A program made the translations under genes and the position numbers. The notes beneath the pieces are model-generated. The model searched no databases. It saw nothing but the letters and a program-made list of their open reading frames with translations, and was not told the DNA's origin. A DNA stretch of 64,000 bases from Xaviernesmea rhizosphaerae (GTDB lineage Bacteria > Pseudomonadota > Alphaproteobacteria > Rhizobiales > Rhizobiaceae). Shown here one piece after another: positions 34,740 through 43,614 of this stretch (positions are counted from its first letter, which is position 1; each line of letters opens with the position of its first letter). The DNA lies in contig NZ_MKIO01000041.1 of assembly GCF_001938945.1 (NCBI RefSeq), positions 329,556 to 393,555 on the forward strand. The letters run 5' to 3'.

Positions 34740-36044
34740 TTGATTACAGCTCTCGCTTACGCGATGATCGTCGTCTTCATGACGGCGATCATGACAAACC
34801 GTCTGTCCGCGCTCCTGGCGCTGATCCTGGTGCCGATCGTCTTCGCCGTTCTCGGCGGCTTCGGCGCGGAGATCCCGACCATGGTGGTGGACGGGTTGAA
34901 GAAGATCGGCCCGACGGCCGCGCTCCTGCTCTTCGCCATTCTCTATTTCGGCCTGATGATCGATGTCGGCCTGTTCGATCCGCTGGTGCGCCTCGTCGTG
35001 CGCGTCTGTCATGGCGACCCCTTGCGGGTGATCGTCGGCTCGACGCTGCTGGCCATGGTCGTCTCGCTGGATGGCGACGGCAGCACCACCTATCTGATCT
35101 GCGTCACCGCGATGATGCCGCTGCACCGCCATCTCGGCATCAATCCGCTGATCCTGCCGGCCGTCACCGTCTTCCCCAACAGCATCATCAACGTGGCGCC
35201 CTGGGGCGGGCCGACGGCGCGGGTGATGGCGGCGCTGCACCTGGAGCCCTCGCAGGTCTTCGTGCCGCTTCTGCCGTCCATCCTGCTCGCCTGTCTCGGC
35301 GCCGTGGGCATCGCCGCTTATCTCGGCCTGTCGGAGCGCCGCCGTCTGGCAGCACTCGGCACCGGCATGCTCGCGCAGAGCGGCGCATCCCCGGCCGAGG
35401 CGGTCAACCGTGCGGTCGTGGCGCGCGGGCCGTTCCTGCAGGGCTTCAACCTGGTGCTGACGGCCGCCGTCATGGTGCTGCTGGTGGCCGACCTGCTGCC
35501 GCTGGCCGTTGTCTTCATGATCGGCTTCGCCATTGCCATGGCGGTCAACTTCCCGCATGTGCGCGACCAGCGCCCGCGAATCGAGGCCCATGCCGGCAGC
35601 GCGCTGTCGGTCGTCGCCGTCATCTTCGCCGCCGGCATCTTCACCGGCATTCTCTCCGGCACAGGCATGACCGATGCGCTGGCGAAGAGCGTGATCTATC
35701 TGATCCCGGCCTCTGCCGGCAATATGATCCCGCTGATCACGGCCGTGCTGAGCGGGCCCTTCACCTTCCTGCTGTCCAACGACGCCTTCTATTTCGGCGT
35801 TGTCCCGGTGCTGGCGGAAGCCGCCAAGGCCTATGGCATCGCGCCCGAAGTGATCGCCCGCGCCTCGCTGATCGGCCAGCCCATGCATATGCTGAGCCCG
35901 CTGGTCCCGGCGCTCTATGTGCTGACCAATCTCTCCGAGGTGGAGACCGGCGCGCTGCAGCGCTTCGCGCTGAAGTGGTCGGTTCTGCTGGCCTTTCTGA
36001 TGCTGGTCGGCGCGGCTCTGAGCGGTGCGGTTCCGCTCTACTGA
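34740..36044 (+). CDS. CitMHS-family transporter (citrate/metal or carboxylate symporter)
   Basis: A 434-residue inner-membrane protein with about 11-12 helices. Family motifs: the conserved early segment LFAILYFGLMIDVGLFDPLV, VVSLDGDGSTTYLI and INVAPWGGPTARVMAAL, followed late by the segment LLSNDAFYFGVVPVLAEAA. CitMHS proteins import citrate as a metal complex with protons or related carboxylates. The start is a TTG at 34740, 7 nt after GGGGGGA; an ATG seven codons in is the alternative. It stands between gnd and the ribB riboswitch with its own leader, so its substrate is not told by context; an aldonate such as apionate or gluconate is conceivable. Confidence 0.82.
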   Translation: MITALAYAMIVVFMTAIMTNRLSALLALILVPIVFAVLGGFGAEIPTMVVDGLKKIGPTAALLLFAILYFGLMIDVGLFDPLVRLVVRVCHGDPLRVIVGSTLLAMVVSLDGDGSTTYLICVTAMMPLHRHLGINPLILPAVTVFPNSIINVAPWGGPTARVMAALHLEPSQVFVPLLPSILLACLGAVGIAAYLGLSERRRLAALGTGMLAQSGASPAEAVNRAVVARGPFLQGFNLVLTAAVMVLLVADLLPLAVVFMIGFAIAMAVNFPHVRDQRPRIEAHAGSALSVVAVIFAAGIFTGILSGTGMTDALAKSVIYLIPASAGNMIPLITAVLSGPFTFLLSNDAFYFGVVPVLAEAAKAYGIAPEVIARASLIGQPMHMLSPLVPALYVLTNLSEVETGALQRFALKWSVLLAFLMLVGAALSGAVPLY

Positions 36045-36140
36045 AGAGCCCATCAGAGCCAAGACGCGACCCAAAGAGCCGCCTGACACAAGCACATCCA
36101 GCGGCTCTTGCCTTTCCTGTCATCCTCGCGTTACAGTGAC

Positions 36141-36382
36141 GCCGTTCTCAGGGCGGGGTGCAATTCCCCACCGGCGGTATCGGGCCTGCTTCACCCGTGT
36201 GGCGACTTCGGTCGGCGCGGATGCGGCAGAGCAGTCTGCGGCTCTCTCCACAAGCGGGATGCCAAGGATGCCCGGAGCCCGCGAGCGCTTCCCGTCTCCC
36301 GGTTCAACAGCCGGCGGCAGGAAGGTCAGCAGATCCGGTGCGAGGCCGGAGCCGACGGTATAGTCCGGATGGAAGAGAGCAA
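36141..36382 (+). ncRNA. FMN riboswitch (RFN element)
   Basis: The conserved RFN blocks are all present: GTTCTCAGGGCGGGGTG followed by CCCCACCGGCGGTAT, then AGCCCGCGAGCG, GGTCAGCAGATCCGGTG and AGCCGACGGTATAGTCCGGA, ending GGAAGAGAG. The element has a long variable arm (about 36180-36265). It should bind FMN and shut down the ribB gene that starts 140 nt later, by termination or by hiding the ribosome-binding site. Confidence 0.95.
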
Positions 36383-36522
36383 TGCGGAAGACGCTCATGC
36401 CGGCTCCGAACGACCGGCCGAGTTCTATGCTTGTTCGCCCAAGGGAGACTCTTGCGCGCGCGAAGGATCGCGTGGCGCCGGACATGCCGCGAAAGCGGCC
36501 AACCCTTGAAAGGCCAGAAGAC

Positions 36523-37158
36523 ATGACCATTGCCAAAATCGAAGATGCCATCGCCGCGCTCGCCCGTGGCGAGATGATCGTCGTCGTCGACGATCAGGAC
36601 CGGGAAAACGAGGGTGACATCGTCGCCGCCGCCGACAGCATAACCCCCCAGCAGATTGCCTTCATGATGAACAAGGCGCGCGGCCTCATCTGCGTGTCGA
36701 TGGAGCGTCAGCGGCTGGAAGCGCTGGATCTGCCGCTGATGGTGCCCGTCAACACCGAATATCTGCAGACCGCCTTCACCGTTTCGGTCGACTATATTCC
36801 CGGCACCAGCACCGGCATTTCCGCGGCCGACCGGGCGCTGACCATCCGTGCGCTGGTGGATGAGACGACAAAGCCCGCCGACTTCGCCCGTCCGGGCCAT
36901 GTCTTCCCGCTGCGCGCCCATCCGGAAGGCGTGCTCGGCCGCCGTGGCCATACGGAAGCCGCCGTCGATCTCTGCCGGCTGGCCGGCCGCGCGCCTTCCG
37001 GCGTCATCTGCGAAGTGGCCAAGGACGACGGCACCATGGCCCGCCTGCCCGACCTCGAAATCTTCGCACGGGAGAACGGTCTGGTGCTGGTGACGATCGA
37101 GGATCTGGTCGCCTATCGCCAGGGCGATGCCGCCCCCGCGCTGCGCTCGGTCGCCTGA
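36523..37158 (+). CDS. ribB: 3,4-dihydroxy-2-butanone 4-phosphate synthase RibB
   Basis: Makes the four-carbon unit of riboflavin from ribulose 5-phosphate. The 211-residue product has the DHBPS motifs VVVDDQDRENEGDIV (acidic metal site), GLICVSMERQRLEAL, TGISAADRALTIRAL, GHVFPLRA and GRRGHTEAAVDL. It has no GTP cyclohydrolase II domain, so it is RibB alone and not the RibBA fusion. ATG 36523 matches the family N-terminus; the frame extends up to 36382 without family likeness. The FMN riboswitch upstream gives feedback control. Confidence 0.95.
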   Translation: MTIAKIEDAIAALARGEMIVVVDDQDRENEGDIVAAADSITPQQIAFMMNKARGLICVSMERQRLEALDLPLMVPVNTEYLQTAFTVSVDYIPGTSTGISAADRALTIRALVDETTKPADFARPGHVFPLRAHPEGVLGRRGHTEAAVDLCRLAGRAPSGVICEVAKDDGTMARLPDLEIFARENGLVLVTIEDLVAYRQGDAAPALRSVA

Positions 37159-37831
37159 CCGCAGCGCCATAACCACCCAAACGCAATGACCAGAGGAACG
37201 ACGGGCCGGCTCTCGGTCCGTCATTTCCGGATCTCTGTTCCTGTCCGGTGAAAATCGGCTTCCGCCTGAAGCATTGCAGCGAAGACGGCGTCCCTTTTCG
37301 GACCCTGTCTCAAGCCCTGCGGCCACCCGCTTGCGCACAAGCGGGCCGGAACGCGCCAAGCGCGCCCGACCCGCTGTCGCATGCGGCCGCAAACAGTCTC
37401 CGTGCGGGCGGAGAGACGTTTGCAGGAAGGCTTGCTGATGCTCCCGCCGCGCTGCCGGGGTCGTGTCGGCGGCGTCCGGCCGCGAGACGGGAACGAGGAA
37501 AGCCTAAGCCCGCCTGCGCTGCACTGCAAATGAAACATCGGTAATCTTCCAGATACCCTTGCGCCGCCAGCCCTGTCCGTCCCCGGCCGTGGCAAACCGA
37601 CCTTGCCCGAACAGGCGCCGGTCTTCCGATTCCGTCCCCGTGCCTTATCTTGTCTTGCGAAGCCCGCGGCTGACCTGTGTGTTCCACGCGACGGGACAAG
37701 GCCGCGCGGCGGGAGCGCCGGACCGTCAAGCATAAGCGGGCCGATACTCCCCGTCTTTGTTGTCAGAATGGCGGTTTCCGAAACCGGCTCGCGCCTTTCG
37801 GTCCGATATGATCAAGCAGGAAGGAATACCC
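37159..37831. other. Intergenic region between ribB and the quinone oxidoreductase gene
   Basis: About 670 nt with no gene that I can support; a 170-codon minus-strand frame is rich in Arg and Gly and looks like a shadow. It holds a perfect stem-loop at 37326-37345 (CCCGCTTG-CGCA-CAAGCGGG) and, at 37771-37810, a diverged half of the 46-bp palindromic repeat directly before the next gene. Confidence 0.5.
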
Positions 37832-38860
37832 ATGCCGACACCGCATGATTCCCCATCGAGCACGGCTCTGCCGCCCACCATGCGCCATGTCGGCCTGACC
37901 GCACCGGGCGGGCCGGAAAATCTGGTGATCGCCGAGGGGCCGCTGCCGGTTCCGGGGCCCGAGGATCTGCTGATCCGGGTCGAGGCCGCCGGCGTCAACC
38001 GGCCGGATGTGATGCAGCGCAAGGGCCTTTATCCGCCGCCGCCGGGCGCCAGCCCGATCCTCGGCCTGGAGGTGGCCGGCGAGATCGTGGCGATGGGCGC
38101 GGCGGTGGAAGGCTTCGCGCTTGGCGAGCGGGTGGCGGCCCTCGCCAATGGTGGCGGCTATGCGCAATATTGTGCCGTTCCGGCCGGCCAGGCACTGCCC
38201 ATCCCCGCCGGCATGGATGCGGCCACCGCCGCCGCCCTGCCGGAAACTTTCTTCACCGTCTGGGCCAATGTGTTTCAGATGGCCGATCTGGTGGAGGGCG
38301 AGACCTTCCTGGTGCATGGCGGAACGAGCGGCATCGGCACCACCGCGATCCAGCTGGCCAATGCCTTCGGCGCCCAGGTCTATGCCACGGCCGGCTCCGC
38401 CGCCAAATGCGAGGCCTGCCTCGGGCTCGGCGCCAAGCGCGCCATCAACTATCGCGAGGAGGATTTCCAGGCGGTGATCGCTGCGGAAACGCAGGGGCGC
38501 GGGGTCGACGTGATCCTCGACATGATCGGCGCCAGCTATTTCGAGCGCAACATCGCCTCGCTCGCCAAGGACGGGCGGCTGGCGATCATCGCGCTGATGG
38601 GCGGGGCGACGGCGGAGAAGGTGTCGCTCGCCCCGATCATGATGAACCGTCTGCGCGTGATGGGCTCCACCCTGCGCCCGCGCACCGCCACGGAAAAGCA
38701 GGCGATCCGCGACGACCTCATCGACAATGTCTGGCCGCTCGTGGAGGCCGGCGAGGTCGCGCCCGTGCTCCACGCCGTCCTGCCCTTCGAGGAGGTGGCG
38801 CAAGCGCACCGGCTGATGGAGGCCGGCGATCACATCGGCAAGATCGTGCTGACGCTGTGA
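37832..38860 (+). CDS. NAD(P)H-quinone oxidoreductase, PIG3/QOR family
   Basis: A 342-residue member of the zinc-free medium-chain dehydrogenases. N-terminal domain with AGVNRPDVMQRKGLYPPPPG, the PIG3 signature; cofactor domain with FLVHGGTSGIGTTAIQLANAFGA (AxxGxxG-type nucleotide loop); end LMEAGDHIGKIVLTL. It should reduce quinones with NADPH in the cytoplasm. ATG 37832 has GGAAGG 8 nt upstream; the ATG at 37808 lies inside a palindromic repeat and is not preferred. It stands alone. Confidence 0.9.
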   Translation: MPTPHDSPSSTALPPTMRHVGLTAPGGPENLVIAEGPLPVPGPEDLLIRVEAAGVNRPDVMQRKGLYPPPPGASPILGLEVAGEIVAMGAAVEGFALGERVAALANGGGYAQYCAVPAGQALPIPAGMDAATAAALPETFFTVWANVFQMADLVEGETFLVHGGTSGIGTTAIQLANAFGAQVYATAGSAAKCEACLGLGAKRAINYREEDFQAVIAAETQGRGVDVILDMIGASYFERNIASLAKDGRLAIIALMGGATAEKVSLAPIMMNRLRVMGSTLRPRTATEKQAIRDDLIDNVWPLVEAGEVAPVLHAVLPFEEVAQAHRLMEAGDHIGKIVLTL

Positions 38861-39035
38861 GCGCTCTCCGCGCCTGGCTTGCCGGAAGCTGGCAGGCACG
38901 CTCGGAAAAAAACGGCGACCGCACGAAATCTCTTGTAATTCGCCGGCAAAGAGCTACCTTTATCTTGTCGTCAACGTAGAGAAAGGAAGGTGATCCTGAT
39001 GTCGAGTGAGATTTCGGTCTTTGGTTCGGGCATGG

Positions 39036-39203
39036 GGAGTGTGGTGAAGGAAGCGAGGCAGCCCTCGTTTTAAGCCCGCCTTCTGCAAGTTCCTCAGCGC
39101 CTTTGCGCGTTGAACTTGACCCGAAGCGAACCAAAACTCATGGAAGGGGTCGCCACGCGGCCCCTTTTCCATTTTTACTGTTTCTTTACTTATAATCGTT
39201 GCG
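39036..39203 (+). repeat. ~170-bp intergenic repeat, copy 1
   Basis: Matches 43329-43500 almost throughout, in the same orientation, with small substitutions and indels. Inside it, AAGGGGTCGCC-ACGC-GGCCCCTT followed by TTCCATTTTT forms a terminator-like hairpin. The two copies bracket the iron importer operon. Confidence 0.85.
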
Positions 39204-39614
39204 AGCTTGCAGCGTCCGGGCTTGTGCATCATCAGATGCGGTTGAACCGAAATCCCGTCGACGGCTTCCCAATGTCTGGCGCTTCCTGGCAGATGCGCAG
39301 AGTCCCCGTCTCGTCATGCTCAGGCTTGTCCCGAGCATCTGCAAACGCATGATATCTCGGCGACTCATTGACCATGGCAGATCCTTGGGACGGGCCCGAG
39401 GACGACGTCACGCGTGACGATCATCTCTGCCCGCAATCTCAAAACTCGGATGTGCTCCTCAGTGTTTCGTACGACACGAAGCGCAATAAGGTCATGCTTC
39501 AAATAAAAAGGCTTGAGACGCGCAAAGCCGGAAAGCAGGCCGCCCGCTTTCCGGCCGATCACGAAATTTCACCAAAACGTGTATAAGCTTCTGCTTTTCG
39601 TGTGCATCTCATTA

Positions 39615-39643
39615 TTGACTCAAAAACTCATGTTTCTGATAAG
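39615..39643 (+). promoter_or_regulatory. Promoter with RirA-type iron-responsive (IRO) box
   Basis: TGACTCAAAAACTCA at 39616-39630 fits the rhizobial IRO consensus TGA-N9-TCA exactly. TTGACT (39615-39620) and GATAAG (39638-39643) sit 17 nt apart as -35 and -10, so a repressor on the box would cover the -35 element. The iron-binding protein gene starts 52 nt after the -10. RirA as the regulator is inferred from family knowledge. Confidence 0.7.
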
Positions 39644-39695
39644 CGGGACATCGGATGCCGATCCGTAAGCAACGAACCCGAGACGGAGACACCCC

Positions 39696-40688
39696 ATGAC
39701 CTCTTCCCTTCGCCTGTCGCTTCTGGCGCTTGCCGGCCTGATTGCCGCCGCTCCGGCGCATGCCGACGATCTGACCGTCTATTCTGGCCGTGGCGAGGCC
39801 TTCATGGCGCCGATCCTGAAGGTGTTCGAGGAGCAGACCGGCATCAAGACCAAGGCGCGCTATGGCACGACGGCGGAGCTGGCAGCGCTTCTGCGCGAGG
39901 AAGGCGCCAAGAGCCCGGCCGATGTCTTCATCGCCCAGGATGCCGGCGCGCTCGGCGCCACGGCCGATCTGATGGAGCCGCTGCCGGCGGGGCTGTTCGA
40001 GGGCCAGATGGCCGCCTATCGCGGCGGCAATGACAGCTGGATCGGCACCTCGGGCCGCGCCCGCACGCTGGTCTATTCCAGCGAGCGCGTGGCCGCCGAC
40101 AAGCTGCCGCAGTCGGTCTACGATCTGGTCAAGCCGGAGTGGAAGGGCAAGGTCGGCTTCGCGCCGAAGAACGCCTCCTTCCAGGCCTTCGTTACCGCCA
40201 TGCGCGTCAAGGACGGCGAGGACAAGGCCCGCGCTTTCGTCAAGGGTCTGGTGGACAACGGCGCCCGCACCTATGCCAACAATGTCTCCCAGGTGCAGGC
40301 CGTTGCCGATGGCGAGGTCGATGTGGCCCTGGTCAACAGCTACTATCTGACCCGTTTCAAGCTGCGCGATGCCAAGTTCCCGGTGTCGCAGACCTTCTTC
40401 GCCAAGGGCGACATCGGCAATCTGCTCTTCGTCTCTGGCGCCGGCGTGCTGAAGGCAAGCGACGACAAGAGCGACGCCACCAAGCTGGTCGAGTTCATGC
40501 TGTCCCCGGTCGCGCAGCAATATTTCTCCGCCTCGGTTGGCGAATATCCCGTCATCAAGGGCGTGATCGCCAATGACACGCTCGGCCCCGTGGCCAAGCC
40601 CGAGGACTTCGCCCCCGATGTCAAGCTCGAAGCGCTGAACGACACCGAGGGCACCAAGAAGCTCCTGACCGAGCTGAACCTGCTCTAA
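39696..40688 (+). CDS. fbpA: Ferric iron ABC transporter, periplasmic binding protein
   Basis: A 330-residue periplasmic protein with a signal peptide (cleavage likely after AHA at 23). The mature part opens DDLTVYSGRGEAFMAPILKVF, typical of the FbpA/AfuA/FutA group, and the adjacent tyrosines Tyr216-Tyr217 in NSYYLTRF are the usual Fe(III) ligands. It is the first gene of a three-gene importer: the permease starts 7 nt after its stop. A RirA-type box upstream suggests induction when iron is scarce. Confidence 0.92.
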   Translation: MTSSLRLSLLALAGLIAAAPAHADDLTVYSGRGEAFMAPILKVFEEQTGIKTKARYGTTAELAALLREEGAKSPADVFIAQDAGALGATADLMEPLPAGLFEGQMAAYRGGNDSWIGTSGRARTLVYSSERVAADKLPQSVYDLVKPEWKGKVGFAPKNASFQAFVTAMRVKDGEDKARAFVKGLVDNGARTYANNVSQVQAVADGEVDVALVNSYYLTRFKLRDAKFPVSQTFFAKGDIGNLLFVSGAGVLKASDDKSDATKLVEFMLSPVAQQYFSASVGEYPVIKGVIANDTLGPVAKPEDFAPDVKLEALNDTEGTKKLLTELNLL

Positions 40689-40695
40689 GCCGCCG

Positions 40696-42285
40696 ATGTC
40701 CTCGACACGGTCGATCGCGGCGGCGCGCCCGCCGCTTCTTCTGGCGCTTCCGGCCCTTGCGGCCGGGGGCGCCATGCTCGTTCCGCTGGTCTATCTGGTC
40801 GTGCGCGCGGCCGAGACGCAGGCCACCGAGCTTGCCTTCCTCGTCTTCCGGCCGGCCACGGCGCAGCTTCTGGCCAATACGCTGTCGCTCGTCGTCTGCG
40901 TGCTCGCGCTGTCGACCGCCATCGCCCTGCCGCTGGCGGTGCTGGTCACGCGCTGCCGGCTGCCCTTCCCGTGGCTCTGGCCCGTTCTCTTCACCCTGCC
41001 GCTGGCCGTGCCGGGCTATGTCATGGCCTATGCGCTGATCGGCCTATCAGGCTATTACGGACCGCTGAACCAGGTCTTCGGCATGCGCCTGCCGCGGCTG
41101 GAAGGGCTTTCCGGCGCCACGCTGGCGCTGTCGCTCTATGTCTATCCCTATCTGTTTCTCAACCTGCGCACGGTGCTGACGACGCTCGATCCGGCGCTGG
41201 AGGAAAGCGCGCGCAGCCTCGGGCATTCGGCCGTTTCCACCTTTCTGCGCGTAGTGCTGCCGCAGCTTAAAGCCGCCTTCCTCTCCGGCTGGCTGGTCAT
41301 CGCCCTCTATACGCTGGGCGATTACGGCGCGATCGCCCTGATGCGCTACGACGTCTTCTCCTCGGCGATCTACAGCCAGTATGCCGGGGCCTTCGAGGTC
41401 TATTACGCCGCCTGGCTGGCGCTGATGCTGATCGCGCTGGCGGGCCTGTTCCTGGCGGCGGAAGCACGCGCGGCGCGGCGCCTGCATCTGGCGCGCACCG
41501 GCACCGGCACCGCGCGGGTCCTGCCGCGCGCGCCCCTCGGCCGCATGGCCCTGCCGGCGGCGCTGTTCATCGCGCTGGTGGTCTCAGCCTCCCTCGGCCT
41601 CCCCGTTTCCGTCATCCTGTTCTGGCTCAGCCGCGCGCCGGAAGCGATCGACTGGCCGGCGGTGGCGGCGACCGCGCTGCAGACGGTGACGATCGCCGGG
41701 CCAGTGGCGCTGCTGGCCATGGCGGCCGCCCTGCCGGTGGCGCTGGTCACCACCCGCTTTCCCGGCCGCGCCGCCTTTCTGGCCGAGCGCATGGTCTATC
41801 TCGGCTATGCCGTGCCGGCGCTGCCCTTCGCGCTGGCCATGGTGTTCTTCTCGCTCGCCGTCATCCCCTTCTTTTACCAGAGCATGACGCTGCTGATCGC
41901 CACGCTGACCTTGCATTTCCTGGCGCTGGCGCTCGGGCCGGTGCGCAGCCGGCTGTTGCAGCTCGGCCCCCGGACGGAGGAGGCGGCGCGTTCGCTCGGC
42001 CATGGCGCCTTCGCCGCCTTTCGCCGCGTCACCCTGCCGCAGCTCATGCGCGCGCTCGTAGCCGGCGGGCTCCTGGTCTTCATGGTGGTGGCCAAGGAGC
42101 TCCCGATCACGCTCCTGCTCTCGCCCACCGGAACGCAGACGCTGGCCATGACCGTCTTTGCCCGCAGCAGCGAGGGCGCGCTGGTGGATGCCGCGCCCTA
42201 TGCCGGGCTGATGATCCTGTTTTCAAGCCTGTTCGTCGGCCTCGTCCTGACCCGGTCCGGCCGTGCGGCCGGCAAAACCTCGTGA
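40696..42285 (+). CDS. fbpB: Ferric iron ABC transporter, permease
   Basis: A 529-residue inner-membrane protein with about 12 helices in two homologous halves, as in FbpB/SfuB. Each half carries an EAA-type loop that docks the ATPase: ALEESARSLGHSAVSTFLRVVLPQL (about 168-192) and RTEEAARSLGHGAFAAFRRVTLPQL (about 424-448). It lies 7 nt after the binding protein gene and 10 nt before the ATPase gene, so the three are one operon. Confidence 0.94.
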   Translation: MSSTRSIAAARPPLLLALPALAAGGAMLVPLVYLVVRAAETQATELAFLVFRPATAQLLANTLSLVVCVLALSTAIALPLAVLVTRCRLPFPWLWPVLFTLPLAVPGYVMAYALIGLSGYYGPLNQVFGMRLPRLEGLSGATLALSLYVYPYLFLNLRTVLTTLDPALEESARSLGHSAVSTFLRVVLPQLKAAFLSGWLVIALYTLGDYGAIALMRYDVFSSAIYSQYAGAFEVYYAAWLALMLIALAGLFLAAEARAARRLHLARTGTGTARVLPRAPLGRMALPAALFIALVVSASLGLPVSVILFWLSRAPEAIDWPAVAATALQTVTIAGPVALLAMAAALPVALVTTRFPGRAAFLAERMVYLGYAVPALPFALAMVFFSLAVIPFFYQSMTLLIATLTLHFLALALGPVRSRLLQLGPRTEEAARSLGHGAFAAFRRVTLPQLMRALVAGGLLVFMVVAKELPITLLLSPTGTQTLAMTVFARSSEGALVDAAPYAGLMILFSSLFVGLVLTRSGRAAGKTS

Positions 42286-42295
42286 GGAAACCGCC

Positions 42296-43312
42296 ATGAC
42301 GCTGCTGTCGATCGAGACCCTGACCAAACGCTTCGGCGGCGTGGTGGCGCTCGACCGCCTAAGCCTGACGATCACGGCCGGCGAAATCCATGCGCTGATC
42401 GGCCCTTCGGGCTGCGGCAAATCCACGGCGCTGCGCCTGATCGCCGGCTTCGAGCAGGCGGAGTCGGGCGCCATCACCATGAACGGCCGGCGCATCGACG
42501 GGCTGAAGCCGGAGGCGCGCGATATCGGCATGGTCTTTCAGGACTACGCCCTGTTTCCGCATCTGACGGTAGCGGACAACATCGCCTTCGGCCTGCGCCG
42601 GCTGGACAAGTCGGCGCGGGAAGCGGCCGTGCGCGACCATCTGGCGCTGATGCGGCTTCAGGGGCTGGAGGGGCGCCGGCCCGACCAGCTTTCCGGCGGC
42701 CAGCAGCAGCGCGTGGCGCTCGCCCGTTCGCTCGCCGCCCGGCCGCGCCTCCTGCTGCTGGACGAGCCCTTTTCCAATCTCGACGCTTCCTTGCGCGAAA
42801 CCGCGCGGCGCGAGATGCGCGACGTGCTCAGAGCCAGCGGCATGACCGCTTTGTTCGTCACCCATGACCGCGAGGAGGCGCTGTCGCTGTCGGATCGCGT
42901 CACCGTGCTGAAAGCCGGGCGGGTGGAGCAGACGGATCGGCCGGATAGGGTCTATCAGCGCCCCGCCAGCGCCTTCGTCGCCGGCTTTCTCGGCCGCACC
43001 AATCTGCTTCAGGGCATGGCCGAGGGCGGGCGCGCCCGCACGGTGCTCGGCCCCCTGCCGATCGAACCGGAAGCCCACGGCCCCGTCACCCTCTCGCTGC
43101 GTCCGCAGGGGCTGGCGCTGGTGGCGGAGGGCGGGGCGGAGGCGACCGTGACCGACCGGATCTATCGCGGCCAGGAGGTCACCTATCTCCTGCGCGCGGC
43201 CGACGGCACGGCGCTGCAGCTCGACACGACTGACGCGCCCGCCACGCCGGCCGTCGCGCCCGGCGCGCGCGTGCAGCTGGAAGCTGTGGCACCGGGCGTG
43301 GTGGTGGGATAG
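42296..43312 (+). CDS. fbpC: Ferric iron ABC transporter, ATP-binding protein
   Basis: A 338-residue ATPase that powers the importer. Walker A GPSGCGKST (36-44), Q-loop MVFQDYALFPHLTV, signature LSGGQQQRVALARSLA, Walker B LLLLDEPFSNLD and the switch His in FVTHDREEAL are complete. The C-terminal part (from about 240) is a TOBE-like domain (NLLQGMAEGG... YRGQEVTYLL). ATG 42296 has GAGGAAACC upstream. The second copy of the ~170-bp repeat starts 16 nt after the stop and may end the transcript. Confidence 0.94.
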   Translation: MTLLSIETLTKRFGGVVALDRLSLTITAGEIHALIGPSGCGKSTALRLIAGFEQAESGAITMNGRRIDGLKPEARDIGMVFQDYALFPHLTVADNIAFGLRRLDKSAREAAVRDHLALMRLQGLEGRRPDQLSGGQQQRVALARSLAARPRLLLLDEPFSNLDASLRETARREMRDVLRASGMTALFVTHDREEALSLSDRVTVLKAGRVEQTDRPDRVYQRPASAFVAGFLGRTNLLQGMAEGGRARTVLGPLPIEPEAHGPVTLSLRPQGLALVAEGGAEATVTDRIYRGQEVTYLLRAADGTALQLDTTDAPATPAVAPGARVQLEAVAPGVVVG

Positions 43313-43614
43313 GCATCGGAGCGAAAGTGGAGTGTGGTGAAGAAAGCGAGGCAGCCCTCGTTTAAGCCCGCCTTCTGCAAGTTTTTCAGCGTCCCTGCGC
43401 GTTGCACCTGACCCGAAGCGAACCAAAACTCATGGAAGGGGTCGCCACGCGGCCACTTTTCCATTTTCACTGGTTTTTTACGTACGATCTTTGCGGGTTG
43501 ATGGTGCACGTCCCGTTCCGGCTGTGCTTGGTGTTGCGCAAGACCTTGCCCGCCTGCCTGTCTGCAGACCGATGCCATCGTTGTCGTTCCACAGCCTTGA
43601 GATCGCCGGCCATC
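43313..43614. other. Intergenic region after the iron operon
   Basis: About 300 nt between convergent fbpC and the ABC-F gene. More than half of it is the second copy of the ~170-bp repeat; the rest shows nothing recognisable. Confidence 0.5.
43329..43500 (+). repeat. ~170-bp intergenic repeat, copy 2
   Basis: Direct repeat of 39036-39203. The inner hairpin differs at one base (GGCCACTTTT for GGCCCCTTTT), leaving the stem slightly weaker. Position right after fbpC suggests a role in ending the transcript. Confidence 0.85.

Larger units (their letters stand above)
38861..39695. other. Intergenic region with repeats and iron-regulated promoter
   Basis: About 830 nt without a supportable gene. 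It contains the first copy of the ~170-bp repeat (39036-39203), a REP-like unit near 39310-39340, and the promoter and RirA-type box of the iron operon (39615-39643). A 72-codon frame at 39368-39586 has no family likeness. Confidence 0.55.

Noticed and set aside
37221..37733. 170-codon minus-strand frame between ribB and the quinone oxidoreductase gene
   Set aside because: Low-complexity Arg/Gly/Pro content and no family pattern; I leave the region as intergenic.
39368..39586. 72-codon plus-strand frame upstream of the iron operon
   Set aside because: No recognisable domain and no convincing ribosome-binding site; it lies in repeat-rich intergenic DNA.
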